Shown here in pieces: positions 51,931 through 60,076 of a DNA stretch of 64,000 nucleotides. Each line of letters opens with the position of its first letter. Position 1 is the first letter of the stretch. The DNA is taken from positions 1,984,001 through 2,048,000 of the forward strand of contig NZ_CP113067.1 in NCBI RefSeq assembly GCF_026625865.1, read 5' to 3'. This DNA is from Microbacterium sp. SL75 (GTDB lineage: Bacteria; Actinomycetota; Actinomycetes; Actinomycetales; Microbacteriaceae). Position numbers and translations under genes: made by a program. Under the pieces are notes generated by a model. That model ran no database searches. It was not told the DNA's origin and worked only from the letters and a program-made list of their open reading frames with translations.

Positions 51931-53204
51931 CCGCGACGCATCTCGCGGATGACGCGATCCAGCTGACCACGGTGCGCGTGCGCCACATCAAGCTGGCGGT
52001 GAGCCTGACGGTCGTGACGGTGCTGCTCGCGCTGCTGTTCGCCCTTGTCCCTCGCGACGGGCAGAGCACCTTCCGCCTGGGCGACCCGGCCTCCGACATC
52101 GACCTCGGCAGCGTCGCGGTGCCCACCGCGGCCACGAGCTGGGGCGTGCTCGTGCTGCTCGTGCTCCTGACCGCCTGGTCGGTCTGGGATGCCGTGAGCT
52201 ACCGCCGCACCCCGCTGTGGCTGCCGATCGCCTTCGGCGCCCTGGCCGTCTTCGCCTTCCTCGTGTGGGCCGCGGCCGACGGCCTCGTGCCGGTCACCGG
52301 CCTGCTGTTCGGAGCGCTCTCGCTCTCCGTCCCGCTGATCTTCGGCGCGCTGGGCGGCGTGATCGGCGAGCGGGTCGGCGTCGTGAACGTCGCCATCGAG
52401 GGACAGTTCCTCTTCGGCGCGTTCAGCGCGGCTCTGGTGGCATCCCTCACCCGCAACCCCTTCCTGGGGCTCGTCGCGGCCATGATCGGCGGCGTCCTCG
52501 TGGCCTTCGTGCTCGCGGCCTTCTCGATCAAGTACCTCGTCGACCAGGTGATCGTCGGTGTCGTGCTCAACGTGCTCGTCACCGGTCTCACGGGCTTCCT
52601 CTACGGCGCGCTGCTCGTGCCGAACGAGGACGTGCTGAACCGCCCGGAGCGCTTCCCCCGCATCGAGATCCCCCTGCTGGGCGACATCCCGATCATCGGA
52701 CCGGTGCTGTTCAACCAGACCTTCATCGTCTACCTGATGTACGCCGTCGTCGCCGTGGTCGCGTGGGGCCTGTACCGCACCCGCTGGGGTCTTCGCCTGC
52801 GTGCCGTGGGCGAGCACCCCCAGGCCGCCGACACCGTCGGAATCAAGGTCAATTCGAGCCGCTTCTGGAACGTCTCGCTCGCCGGTGCGATCGCCGGTAT
52901 CGGCGGCGCGTACTTCACCCTCGTGTCGGTGGGTCAGTTCACCAAGGAGATGACCGCGGGCCTCGGCTTCATCGCCCTCGCCGCCGTCATCTTCGGTCGC
53001 TGGGACCCGATCCGCGCGACGCTCGCGGCACTGCTGTTCGGCTTCGCGACGAACCTGCAGAACCTGCTCACGGTGCTGCGCACGCCCATCCCCAGCGAGT
53101 TCATGCTCATGCTGCCCTACATCGTGACGATCATCGCGGTGGCGGGTTTCGCCGGCCAGATCCGGGGGCCCGCAGCCGCCGGAAAGCCCTACATCAAGGG
53201 CTGA
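51927..53204 (+). CDS. Nucleoside ABC transporter permease 2
   Basis: A 425-residue membrane protein of the YufQ type with about ten helices. Marks: FGALGGVIGERVGVVNVAIEGQFLFGAF, AAFSIKYLVDQVIVGVVLNVLVTGL, LRAVGEHPQAADTVGIKVNSSRFWN and GLGFIALAAVIFGRWDP. There are two extra N-terminal helices (about 20-110) compared with typical members. Start ATG 51927 overlaps permease 1. Followed after 36 bp by cdd, so uptake and salvage are in one operon. Confidence 0.92.
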   Translation: MTATHLADDAIQLTTVRVRHIKLAVSLTVVTVLLALLFALVPRDGQSTFRLGDPASDIDLGSVAVPTAATSWGVLVLLVLLTAWSVWDAVSYRRTPLWLPIAFGALAVFAFLVWAAADGLVPVTGLLFGALSLSVPLIFGALGGVIGERVGVVNVAIEGQFLFGAFSAALVASLTRNPFLGLVAAMIGGVLVAFVLAAFSIKYLVDQVIVGVVLNVLVTGLTGFLYGALLVPNEDVLNRPERFPRIEIPLLGDIPIIGPVLFNQTFIVYLMYAVVAVVAWGLYRTRWGLRLRAVGEHPQAADTVGIKVNSSRFWNVSLAGAIAGIGGAYFTLVSVGQFTKEMTAGLGFIALAAVIFGRWDPIRATLAALLFGFATNLQNLLTVLRTPIPSEFMLMLPYIVTIIAVAGFAGQIRGPAAAGKPYIKG

Positions 53205-53240
53205 CCCCCTTCCCTTCACGAGAGGATCCACCACTCCACG

Positions 53241-53642
53241 ATGACCGACATCGACTGGGACGAACTTCGTTCGGCCGCCACGGATGCCATGCACCGCGCC
53301 TACGCGCCCTATTCGCGCTTCAAGGTGGGCGCCGCGGCGCTCGTCGCCGACGGGCGCATCGTCTCGGGGTGCAACGTCGAGAACGCCTCGTACGGCGTGA
53401 CGTTGTGCGCCGAGTGCGGACTCGTATCCGACCTGCACATGAGCGGGGGCGGCCAGCTCGTGGCCTTCGTCTGCGTCGACGGTGAGGGGCGCACCCTCAT
53501 GCCGTGCGGCCGCTGCCGTCAGCTGCTGTTCGAGCACGCGATCCCGGGCATGCTGCTCGAGACCGTCAGCGGCATCCGGACCATCGACGAGGTGCTGCCC
53601 GACGCCTTCGGCCCCCGCGACCTCGAGGAGGCGGCACGATGA
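53241..53642 (+). CDS. cdd: Cytidine deaminase
   Basis: A 133-residue zinc enzyme that deaminates cytidine and deoxycytidine to uridines. The zinc ligands are Cys56 (in TLCAE, with catalytic Glu58) and Cys89/Cys92 (PCGRCRQ); nucleoside-binding CNVENASYG precedes them. It is the short tetrameric form. It supplies uridine for the phosphorylase encoded next, whose start overlaps its stop (ATGA). AGAGGATCC gives a weak ribosome-binding site upstream. Confidence 0.95.
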   Translation: MTDIDWDELRSAATDAMHRAYAPYSRFKVGAAALVADGRIVSGCNVENASYGVTLCAECGLVSDLHMSGGGQLVAFVCVDGEGRTLMPCGRCRQLLFEHAIPGMLLETVSGIRTIDEVLPDAFGPRDLEEAAR

Positions 53643-54928
53643 GCGCCGAGCAGTACGATGCCGTCGACATCATCCGTGCGCAGCGCGACGGACGCGCCAT
53701 CACCGAGGGCGAGATCCGCTGGCTGGTCGACGCGTACACGCGCGGCTACGTCATGGACGCGCAGATGTCGGCGTTCACCATGGCGGTGCTGTTGAACGGC
53801 CTCGGTCGCGACCAGATCCGCGTGCTCACCGACGCGATGATCGCCTCGGGTGAGCGCATGGACTTCGGCTCGCTCGGCAAGGTCACCGTCGACAAGCACT
53901 CGACCGGCGGCGTAGGCGACAAGATCACCCTTCCGCTCGCCCCGCTCGTCGCCGCCTTCGGCGTCGCGGTACCGCAGCTCTCGGGCCGTGGACTCGGCCA
54001 CACCGGCGGGACGCTCGACAAGCTCGAGTCCATCCCCGGCTGGCGTGCGGCGCTGTCGAACGACGAGATCATGGCGCAGCTGCGCGACGTGGGTGCGGTC
54101 ATCTGCGCCGCCGGCACGGGCCTGGCACCCGCCGACAAGAAGCTCTACGCGCTCCGCGACGTCACCGGCACCGTCGAGGCGATCCCGCTGATCGCCTCGA
54201 GCATCATGTCGAAGAAGATCGCCGAGGGCACCGACTCGCTCGTGCTCGACGTGAAGTTCGGCTCCGGCGCCTTCATGCAGGACATCGACCGCGCGCGCGA
54301 GCTCGCCGAGACGATGGTCGCCCTCGGCACCGACTCGGGCGTGAACACCACCGCCCTGCTGACCGACATGAACACCCCGTTGGGCCTGGCCATCGGCAAT
54401 GCCAACGAGGTGCGCGAGTCGGTGGAGGTGCTCGCCGGGGGAGGACCCACCGACGTCGTCGAGCTGACGGTGGCACTGGCCCGTGAGATGCTCACGCTGG
54501 CGGGCCGGCCCGACGCCGACGTCGAGGAAGCGCTGAAGGACGGCCGTGCGATGGACGTCTGGAACCGCATGATCCGCGCGCAGGACGGAGATCCGGATGC
54601 CGCTCTCCCCGAGCCGCGTGAGACGCACACGGTCGTGGCCGAGCGTGCGGGCGTCGTCACGCGCGTCGAGGCCCTGCCGTTCGGCATCGGCGCCTGGCGC
54701 CTGGGCGCGGGTCGCGCACGGGCCGAGGACGCCGTCGTGCACGCCGCGGGAATCGACCTGCACGTCACCGTCGGGCAGTCCGTGACCGCCGGTCAGCCGC
54801 TGTTCACCCTGTCCGCGGACGACGAGTCGCGCTTCGAGCGTGCACTCGGCGCCGTCGAGGGCGCCCTCGAGATCGGCGACACCGCCCCCGCGGCATCGCC
54901 CATCGTGCGCGAGCGCATCACCGCGTGA
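53639..54928 (+). CDS. deoA: Pyrimidine-nucleoside / thymidine phosphorylase
   Basis: A 429-residue enzyme that cleaves thymidine or uridine with phosphate to base and (deoxy)ribose 1-phosphate. Marks: the phosphate-binding KHSTGGVGDK (about 86-95), SGRGLGHTGGTLDKLESIPG, SSIMSKKIAEGTDSLVLDVK, and the C-terminal beta barrel. Coupled by ATGA overlap to cdd; its TGA is shared with the start region of add (GTGATG). Confidence 0.95.
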   Translation: MSAEQYDAVDIIRAQRDGRAITEGEIRWLVDAYTRGYVMDAQMSAFTMAVLLNGLGRDQIRVLTDAMIASGERMDFGSLGKVTVDKHSTGGVGDKITLPLAPLVAAFGVAVPQLSGRGLGHTGGTLDKLESIPGWRAALSNDEIMAQLRDVGAVICAAGTGLAPADKKLYALRDVTGTVEAIPLIASSIMSKKIAEGTDSLVLDVKFGSGAFMQDIDRARELAETMVALGTDSGVNTTALLTDMNTPLGLAIGNANEVRESVEVLAGGGPTDVVELTVALAREMLTLAGRPDADVEEALKDGRAMDVWNRMIRAQDGDPDAALPEPRETHTVVAERAGVVTRVEALPFGIGAWRLGAGRARAEDAVVHAAGIDLHVTVGQSVTAGQPLFTLSADDESRFERALGAVEGALEIGDTAPAASPIVRERITA

Positions 54929-56058
54929 TGGCATCCGGAATGAGGGACACCGTGGCATCCGAAGAATTCCGTATCGGCCGGACGAAGATCGCCGATCTGC
55001 CGAAGGTCTCGCTGCACGACCACCTCGACGGCGGGCTGCGCCCGCAGACGGTGCTCGAGCTGGCCGACGAGATCGGGCTCGACCTGCCCGCCGACGACGC
55101 GAAGGGCCTCGAAGCGTGGTTCTCGGACCACCTCGACGGAGGCTCGCTGGAGGATTACCTCGAGAAGTTCTCGGTGACCGTCGGCGTCATGCAGACCCGT
55201 GAGGGCCTCGTACGCACGGCCAAGGAGTTCGTCGAAGACCTCGCGGCCGACGGCGTCGTCTACGGCGAGGTGCGGTGGGCCCCCGAGCAGCACCTCACCC
55301 GCGGTCTCAGCCTCGACGACGTGGTGGACGCCGTGCAGGAAGGCATCGAGCAGGGAGAAGATGCCGCCGACGCACGCGGCCGCGACATCCGCGTCGGACA
55401 GCTGCTGACGGCCCTCCGGCACAACGACAACGCGCGCGACATCGCCGAGCTCGCGGTTTCGTGGCGCGGGCGCGGTGTGGTCGGCTTCGACCTCGCCGGA
55501 CCGGAGGACGGGTTCCTGCCGCAGCGGCATCGCGAGGCGTTCGACTACCTGGCCGAGCAGTTCTTCCCCACCACCGTGCACGCGGGAGAGGGGGCGGGAC
55601 TGGCATCGATCCGCTCCGCTCTCCTCGACGGACGGGCGCTGCGTCTCGGCCACGGCGTGCGCATCGCCAACGACCTCGATGTCGTCTCGCGCGAGGGCGA
55701 AGAGGTGCAGGTCACTTTCGGCGACCTCGCCCGCTGGGTGCGCGATCGCGAGATCACGCTCGAGCTGTCGCCCACGTCGAACCTGCAGAGCGGGGCCGTC
55801 ACGGCCTGGGGCGACACGATGGATGCGCACCCGTTCGACCTGCTGTATCAGCTCGATTTCTCGGTGACCGTGAACGTCGACAACCGCCTCATGAGCGCGA
55901 CCACGCTCACGCGCGAGCTGGGTCTGCTCGCGCAGGCGTTCGAGTACGACCTCGACGACCTCGAGGCGTTCCAGCTGAACGCGGCGGCGGGGGCCTTCCT
56001 GCCGGTCGAGGAACGCGAGGAGCTCATCGAGATCATCTCGGAGGGGTTCCACCGCTGA
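54928..56058 (+). CDS. add: Adenosine deaminase
   Basis: A 376-residue zinc enzyme that deaminates adenosine to inosine. Zinc and catalytic sites: His30 and His32 in SLHDHLDGGLRP, VHAGEGAG (about 217), LGHGVRI, LSPTSN and the second zinc-Asp region MDAHPFDLL. Starts possible: GTG 54925 (4-nt overlap with deoA), ATG 54928 (TGATG overlap, chosen), or ATG 54940. It completes the salvage set behind the nucleoside transporter. A hairpin follows the stop. Confidence 0.94.
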   Translation: MASGMRDTVASEEFRIGRTKIADLPKVSLHDHLDGGLRPQTVLELADEIGLDLPADDAKGLEAWFSDHLDGGSLEDYLEKFSVTVGVMQTREGLVRTAKEFVEDLAADGVVYGEVRWAPEQHLTRGLSLDDVVDAVQEGIEQGEDAADARGRDIRVGQLLTALRHNDNARDIAELAVSWRGRGVVGFDLAGPEDGFLPQRHREAFDYLAEQFFPTTVHAGEGAGLASIRSALLDGRALRLGHGVRIANDLDVVSREGEEVQVTFGDLARWVRDREITLELSPTSNLQSGAVTAWGDTMDAHPFDLLYQLDFSVTVNVDNRLMSATTLTRELGLLAQAFEYDLDDLEAFQLNAAAGAFLPVEEREELIEIISEGFHR

Positions 56059-56070
56059 GGCGGTGCGGGC

Positions 56071-56096
56071 GGCGCTCACCGGTTTCGGTGGGCGCC
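56071..56096 (+). terminator. Hairpin terminator after add
   Basis: GGCGCTCACC / GGTGGGCGCC with one G-T pair and a short GGTTTC loop, 12 bp after the stop, followed by GTCGTCGTTTC. Confidence 0.65.
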
Positions 56097-56138
56097 GTCG
56101 TCGTTTCTGGGAGCGGCGGGGAGGGGCGCGCGGCGTGC

Positions 56139-56216
56139 GAAACTCCTGAGATGTGTGCCTGACGCGGCGGCGCGGTGCCCTGCCCAGGCGCGATTGCACC
56201 GTTTCCCAGGAGTTCG
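56139..56216. repeat. Inverted-end element, family B, copy 4
   Basis: Left end CGAAACTCCTGAG (56139-56151), right end CCCAGGAGTTCG (56205-56216). The first 30 bp are nearly identical to those of copy 5, 161 bp away. Confidence 0.8.
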
Positions 56217-56299
56217 GTTCGGCCGGGGTCGCCGTCGGCGCGGCGGGTGGGGGAGCCGAGCGCGAGACGGAGGGACGGCGCGCCCGGGCGTGTGGCGTG

Positions 56300-56379
56300 C
56301 GAAACATCCTGAGATGTGCGCCTGCACGCCGTCACGTGGGCCGGTCGCGGTGCCGTGGGGTCGAAGACTCAGGAGTGCT
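56300..56379. repeat. Inverted-end element, family B, copy 5 (overlaps the DUF559 gene end)
   Basis: Left end CGAAACATCCTGAGATGTG (56300-56318), right end GACTCAGGAGTGC (about 56366-56378). The stop codon and the last 15 or so codons of the leftward DUF559 gene lie inside this element. Confidence 0.7.
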
Positions 56380-57216
56380 GCCCGGGGCGCCGTGCGCCAA
56401 GATGCGCTCGAGAGCGGCGCGGACACGGTCCGGGTGATACAGGATGTCTTCGGCTAGGAGTCGCAGCGTGGCGTAGCCGCGTTCCAGAGCCGCCATGTCG
56501 CGGCGCCGGTCCTTCTTATGGACTGGCCAGGAGCCGTGGAACTGCTCGCTGTCGCACTCGATGATGAGCCATCCGTCGACGAGCAGGTCGACACGGCCCA
56601 CACCGTCGATACGGACCTGCAGCTCGACACGGCAGCCCAGCTGACGCAGAAGCAGACGAACCAGCGACTCTGTCCCCGCTTCCGCGCGCGAATCCAGCAG
56701 TGGACGTAGGGCCTGGAAGCGATGAGGGATGCGCGCGAAGACTTCGCCGATGTCCGCTTCATCGACAAGCCCGAGGTGCCAGGCGTTGTCGAGAGTGGCG
56801 ACAGCAGACCGCGGCGGTTGGCATCGGGTCGCCTGGGCGAGCGCCTCGACGACGTCGACTGCTGCACGATCGCGTGGTGCCGACGATGGACGCCAGTGGT
56901 AGACGACGTCGCGGGGTGCCGGAGGTCGACGGCTCGCGAACGGGTCCTGTTGCACGTGGCGGTGCGAATGATGATGGACGAACACCCCGCGCATGGCCAA
57001 CAGGCTGATGCAGTCCAGCCGCCCGCCCAGGCGCGCCGCCGCAACGATGTCGCCGTGCGTTCCGGCCGCGACGAATCGCCCTTGCCGCACACGCGCGAGG
57101 CTGCCGTCTGCGACAGCGCGAGCGAGAGCGCGCCGCGACCATCCGGCGGCCAGGAGTTCGCGCGTCGTCCACACCGTCTCCTGGTTCTCTTCGGACAGGG
57201 GAACGAGGGACGTCAC
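56332..57216 (-). CDS. AbiEi-type antitoxin domain plus DUF559 (Vsr-like nuclease fold) protein
   Basis: A 294-residue protein. The N-terminus (about 14-55: VWTTRELLAAGWSRRALARA) is the winged-helix domain of the AbiEi antitoxin family; the C-terminal part (about 180-275) is DUF559, a PD-(D/E)XK fold related to Vsr endonuclease, with the acidic set Asp210, Glu220 and Asp222 (VDLLVDGWLIIECDSEQF). No AbiEii toxin gene is next to it, so it is an orphan; such proteins are common in Actinobacteria and of unknown role, perhaps nuclease or regulator. The GTG at 57216 is chosen; the frame is open to 57345. Its last residues (about 280-294, GSTPESSTPRHRDRPT) are encoded by a family B repeat. Confidence 0.8.
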   Translation of the reverse strand: MTSLVPLSEENQETVWTTRELLAAGWSRRALARAVADGSLARVRQGRFVAAGTHGDIVAAARLGGRLDCISLLAMRGVFVHHHSHRHVQQDPFASRRPPAPRDVVYHWRPSSAPRDRAAVDVVEALAQATRCQPPRSAVATLDNAWHLGLVDEADIGEVFARIPHRFQALRPLLDSRAEAGTESLVRLLLRQLGCRVELQVRIDGVGRVDLLVDGWLIIECDSEQFHGSWPVHKKDRRRDMAALERGYATLRLLAEDILYHPDRVRAALERILAHGAPGSTPESSTPRHRDRPT

Positions 57217-57319
57217 CCGCCCACCCTGGCCGATCTGATCGCCGTCTTCGGATGGCGAGCGCCCGAGCTGTGGATGACGGGTGCTGGGGAGGAACGGCCG
57301 GCACCGAGCTGACCCGTGC

Positions 57320-57400
57320 CGAACTCCTGACTCTCCGCGCTGCACGCGCCGTGCGTCGGCGGCGATCGTGCCTGAGCCGCGAGGTTCTCAGGAATTTCGC
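57320..57400. repeat. Inverted-end element, family B, copy 6
   Basis: Left end CGAACTCCTGA (57320-57330), right end TCTCAGGAATTTCG (57386-57399). It lies about 100 bp upstream of the DUF559 start, so the gene is bracketed by family B copies. Confidence 0.75.
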
Positions 57401-57470
57401 CCACGTGGCCGTCCGCGATGGTGCCTGAGTCGCGAGGTTCTCAGGAGTTTCGCTCGCGTGGCCGTCCGCG
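57365..57470 (+). repeat. 53-bp tandem duplication of a family B right end
   Basis: Unit 1 (57365-57417) and unit 2 (57418-57470) differ at about five positions; each contains GTGCCTGAG, GAGGTTCTCAGGA and GTGGCCGTCCGCG. The second unit is thus an extra family B right end without a left partner. Confidence 0.8.
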
Positions 57471-57485
57471 CGACCGCGGGCGGCG

Positions 57486-58268
57486 TCAGGGCCGCGGCAG
57501 GAAGCCCGCGAGCTGCTCGGCGATCACCCGGTCGACCTCGGCGGGGTCGGCCGTGGGGGTGCCATCGCCGGGTTGCGGACCGTAGGAGCCGAACGAGGCG
57601 TGCGAGGCGCCGGGGATCTCGACGAAGGTGGCGGTCGCGGGCAGCTCGCCCTTGGCATCCGCGATCTTCTGCGGGGTGGACAGGCCGTCTTCGGATCCCG
57701 AGAGGCTGAGGACGGGAAGGCCGGATGCCGAGAGGTCGTTCGCGCAGTACGAGGCGAAGAGCACGAGAGCGTCGACGTCGCCGGCGAGCTGGCAGGCGCG
57801 GACGCCGCCGAGGGAATGACCGCCGACAGCCCAGGTCGACACGTCCGGCGCGAGGTCGGTGAACGTCGACAGGGGACGGGGATCGAAGAAGGCCAGGTTG
57901 AGCCAGGGGCGCGTGATCACCACGGTCACACCGTCGTCGACGACCGTGTCCGCGAAGGTGGCGATGTACCCCTCCGCCTCGACCTTCGCGCCCGGGATGA
58001 AGACCAGCCCCTGCCCGGTCGCCCCCGTCGCGGGGGAGAGGACGATGCCCGCACCGTCATCGGTGATCGTCAGAGCCGGGTTCGCCCGGGCCTCGGCGAG
58101 CGGGCCGGGTTCGGCGCCCATCACTCCCACCTGGGTGTAGACCAGGATGCCGACGACCAGCAGCACGACGAGAGCGCCCAACCCGCCGAGAGTCCACCGC
58201 AGCCATCGCCGGCGACGGCGAGGAGCGCGCGCGGGAGGGGGATCGGCGGGGGTCTCGCTGGGGGTCAC
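57486..58268 (-). CDS. Membrane-anchored alpha/beta hydrolase
   Basis: A 260-residue protein: Pro- and Arg-rich cytoplasmic start, one membrane helix (about 25-48, LGGLGALVVLLVVGILVYT), then an extracytoplasmic alpha/beta-hydrolase domain with the nucleophile elbow GGHSLGG, acid-region SGSEDGLS and the late His in GASHASFGSYG. The catalytic triad therefore appears complete. Substrate unknown; the family includes lipases and dienelactone-hydrolase-like enzymes. The GTG at 58268 lies 6 nt after TACGCT (leaderless); the frame is open for another 281 codons upstream, but that overlaps mtlD on the same strand and is not real. Confidence 0.82.
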   Translation of the reverse strand: MTPSETPADPPPARAPRRRRRWLRWTLGGLGALVVLLVVGILVYTQVGVMGAEPGPLAEARANPALTITDDGAGIVLSPATGATGQGLVFIPGAKVEAEGYIATFADTVVDDGVTVVITRPWLNLAFFDPRPLSTFTDLAPDVSTWAVGGHSLGGVRACQLAGDVDALVLFASYCANDLSASGLPVLSLSGSEDGLSTPQKIADAKGELPATATFVEIPGASHASFGSYGPQPGDGTPTADPAEVDRVIAEQLAGFLPRP

Positions 58269-58274
58269 CTCTCG

Positions 58275-58280
58275 AGCGTA
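58275..58280 (-). promoter_or_regulatory. Leaderless -10 box (TACGCT)
   Basis: TACGCT on the minus strand, 6 nt before the GTG at 58268. Confidence 0.5.
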
Positions 58281-58327
58281 TCCTCGCCGGTCGGCGTCGA
58301 GGGCGCGGGACCCCCCCCGCCGAAACG

Positions 58328-58368
58328 CCTCCGCCGATGTGGCGCGCGGGGCGTCACATCGGCGGAGG
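58328..58368 (-). terminator. Terminator of the mannitol operon
   Basis: Perfect 14-bp arms CCTCCGCCGATGTG (58328-58341) and CACATCGGCGGAGG (58355-58368), 18 bp beyond the mtlD stop. Confidence 0.8.
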
Positions 58369-58386
58369 TTCGGAGCGTAGCGGGTG

Positions 58387-59538
58387 TCAGGCGGGAAGGG
58401 CAGCCTTGCGGGCCGACACGATCTCGACGATGCGCGCGTACAACGGGTGCTCGACGTCGAGGCCGGTGACCTCGGCGGTGAACGCCTCGGCGTCGAGCTC
58501 GCGCAGCATCCGCTGCAGGTCGACGGCCTGGGCGTCCTCGGCATCCGAGAACTCGAGAGCCGCGGCCATCGCGGCCACCAGCGCGTCGACGGGAAGACCC
58601 CGGTCGACGGCTTCGGCCGCCGGGCCCACGAAGCGCTCGTGTCGCGAGAGTTTGCGCAGGGGCTGGCGGCCCACCCGCCACACGGTGTCGGGGAGGGCGG
58701 CGTTGCGGAACCGGCGCAGGATGGTCGCGCGGTACTCACCCTGCACGTCGGCGTCGAGCTCGTGCTTCTCGACGAGCAGAGCGCTGGTCTCCTCGAGGGC
58801 CGCCTCGACCTTGGCCGCGATCTCGGGGTTCGACAGAGCGTCCGAGATGCGGTCGATCCCGGCCTGCGCGCCGAAGTACGCCGTGGTGGCGTGCCCGGTG
58901 TTGACCGTGAAGAGCTTGCGCTCGATGTAGGGCTCGAGGTCGTCGACGAAGTGCGCGCCGGGGATGCTCGGCGGAGTGTCGCCGAACGGCAGACGCTCGA
59001 TCGCCCACTCGTAGAACGGCTCGACGGTGACATCGACACCGCCACCGGACTGCGCCGGGACGATCCGGTCGACCGCGGTGTTGGCGAAGACGGCGCGGGA
59101 TGCCAAGGCATCCCACGACTCGCCCGCGAGCTCGACCACGTGCTCGCGCAGCTGATCGGTCGCGCCGATCGCGTTCTCGCACGCCATGATCTGCAGCGGG
59201 GGGAGCGCCGGATCGCGCAGGGCGAGACCCGCCACGATGTGCGGGGCCACGAACTTCAAGATGGTGGGGCCGACGGCGGTGGTCACCACGTCGGCGGTCG
59301 CGATCTCGTCGACGAGCGCCTCGGCGTCCACGGAACTGTCGATCGCGCGGAAGCCCGTCACCTCTTTGTCGACGCCGCCCTCGCCCACCTCGTGGACGGT
59401 GTACGACGACGCCGAGTTGATGGCCTCGACCAGAGCGGCCGACACATCCGAGAAGACCAGCTCGTAGCCGCCCTCGTGTAGGAGCAGGCCGACGAAGCCG
59501 CGGCCGATGTTGCCGGCGCCGAAGTGGACGGCCTTCAT
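58387..59538 (-). CDS. mtlD: Mannitol-1-phosphate 5-dehydrogenase
   Basis: A 383-residue NAD-dependent enzyme that oxidises mannitol 1-phosphate to fructose 6-phosphate. N-terminal dinucleotide motif HFGAGNIGRGFVG, VEPFYEW, and the C-terminal helical domain with the active-site Lys/His region (FTVNTGHATTAYFG). Length is normal. The ATG overlaps the mtlF stop by four bases (ATGA). It is the last gene of the operon; the product enters glycolysis or, with hexulose-phosphate enzymes elsewhere in the window, the RuMP pathway. Confidence 0.96.
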   Translation of the reverse strand: MKAVHFGAGNIGRGFVGLLLHEGGYELVFSDVSAALVEAINSASSYTVHEVGEGGVDKEVTGFRAIDSSVDAEALVDEIATADVVTTAVGPTILKFVAPHIVAGLALRDPALPPLQIMACENAIGATDQLREHVVELAGESWDALASRAVFANTAVDRIVPAQSGGGVDVTVEPFYEWAIERLPFGDTPPSIPGAHFVDDLEPYIERKLFTVNTGHATTAYFGAQAGIDRISDALSNPEIAAKVEAALEETSALLVEKHELDADVQGEYRATILRRFRNAALPDTVWRVGRQPLRKLSRHERFVGPAAEAVDRGLPVDALVAAMAAALEFSDAEDAQAVDLQRMLRELDAEAFTAEVTGLDVEHPLYARIVEIVSARKAALPA

Positions 59539-59972
59539 GCGTTGACGGATCCGGAGAGGGCCTCGAAGAGCTCCTCGGGGGAAGAGGCGGCCTTCAGACG
59601 CGCGACGTCGTCCTCCTCGGAGAAGAGGATGGCGATCTGCGACAGGATCTCGAGGTGCTCGTCGCCCTTGCCGGCGATGCCGATCACGAACGTGACGGGC
59701 TCTCCGCCCCAGTCCACGCCGCCGTCGTAGCGGACGACCGACAGGCCCGAGGTGAGGATGGCCTGCTTGGTCTCGTTGGTGCCGTGGGGGATCGCGAGCT
59801 CGTTGCCCATGTACGTCGACACGGTCACCTCGCGCTGCTGCATGGCGTCGAAGTACTCGGCGGTGACGGCACCGGTGGCCTGGAGCAGGTCGGCGGCTTC
59901 CTTCATCGCCTCCTCGCGGGTGGCGCTGCCGGGGTGGATGCGGACGGATTCACTGCGGAGGACGTCTGACAT
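59535..59972 (-). CDS. mtlF: PTS mannitol-specific EIIA component
   Basis: A 145-residue EIIA of the mannitol/fructose group. The phosphorylated His63 lies in NELAIPHGTNETK; SVVRYDGGVDWGGEPVTFVIGIAGKGDEHLE is typical. It relays phosphate from HPr to the EIIB domain of MtlA. It is separate from MtlA here, unlike the fused E. coli enzyme. A terminator-like hairpin lies between mtlA and this gene, so its expression may be lower than that of mtlA. Confidence 0.94.
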   Translation of the reverse strand: MSDVLRSESVRIHPGSATREEAMKEAADLLQATGAVTAEYFDAMQQREVTVSTYMGNELAIPHGTNETKQAILTSGLSVVRYDGGVDWGGEPVTFVIGIAGKGDEHLEILSQIAILFSEEDDVARLKAASSPEELFEALSGSVNA

Positions 59973-60031
59973 GGTTCTCGCCTTTCTCGTCGTGCTGTCC
60001 AGCCTCGCAAAACGCGGGCCGGACGGGAAGA

Positions 60032-60066
60032 CGCCAGGGGTCGGGCTGACGCACCGACCCCTGGCG
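60032..60066 (-). terminator. Hairpin between mtlA and mtlF (attenuator)
   Basis: Perfect 13-bp arms CGCCAGGGGTCGG (60032-60044) and CCGACCCCTGGCG (60054-60066), 11 bp beyond the mtlA stop and 60 bp before the mtlF start codon. Confidence 0.72.
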
Positions 60067-60076
60067 TGCTAGGGGA

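Noticed and set aside
56139-57470. Insertion sequence or composite transposon around the DUF559 gene
   Set aside because: No transposase gene or remnant is visible and the flanking copies are too short and diverged to be IS ends; the bracket is reported only as a pattern.
57486-59111. 541-residue version of the alpha/beta hydrolase
   Set aside because: The extension overlaps the mtlD coding region in another frame and the mtlD terminator; the leaderless GTG at 58268 with a membrane anchor is far more plausible.
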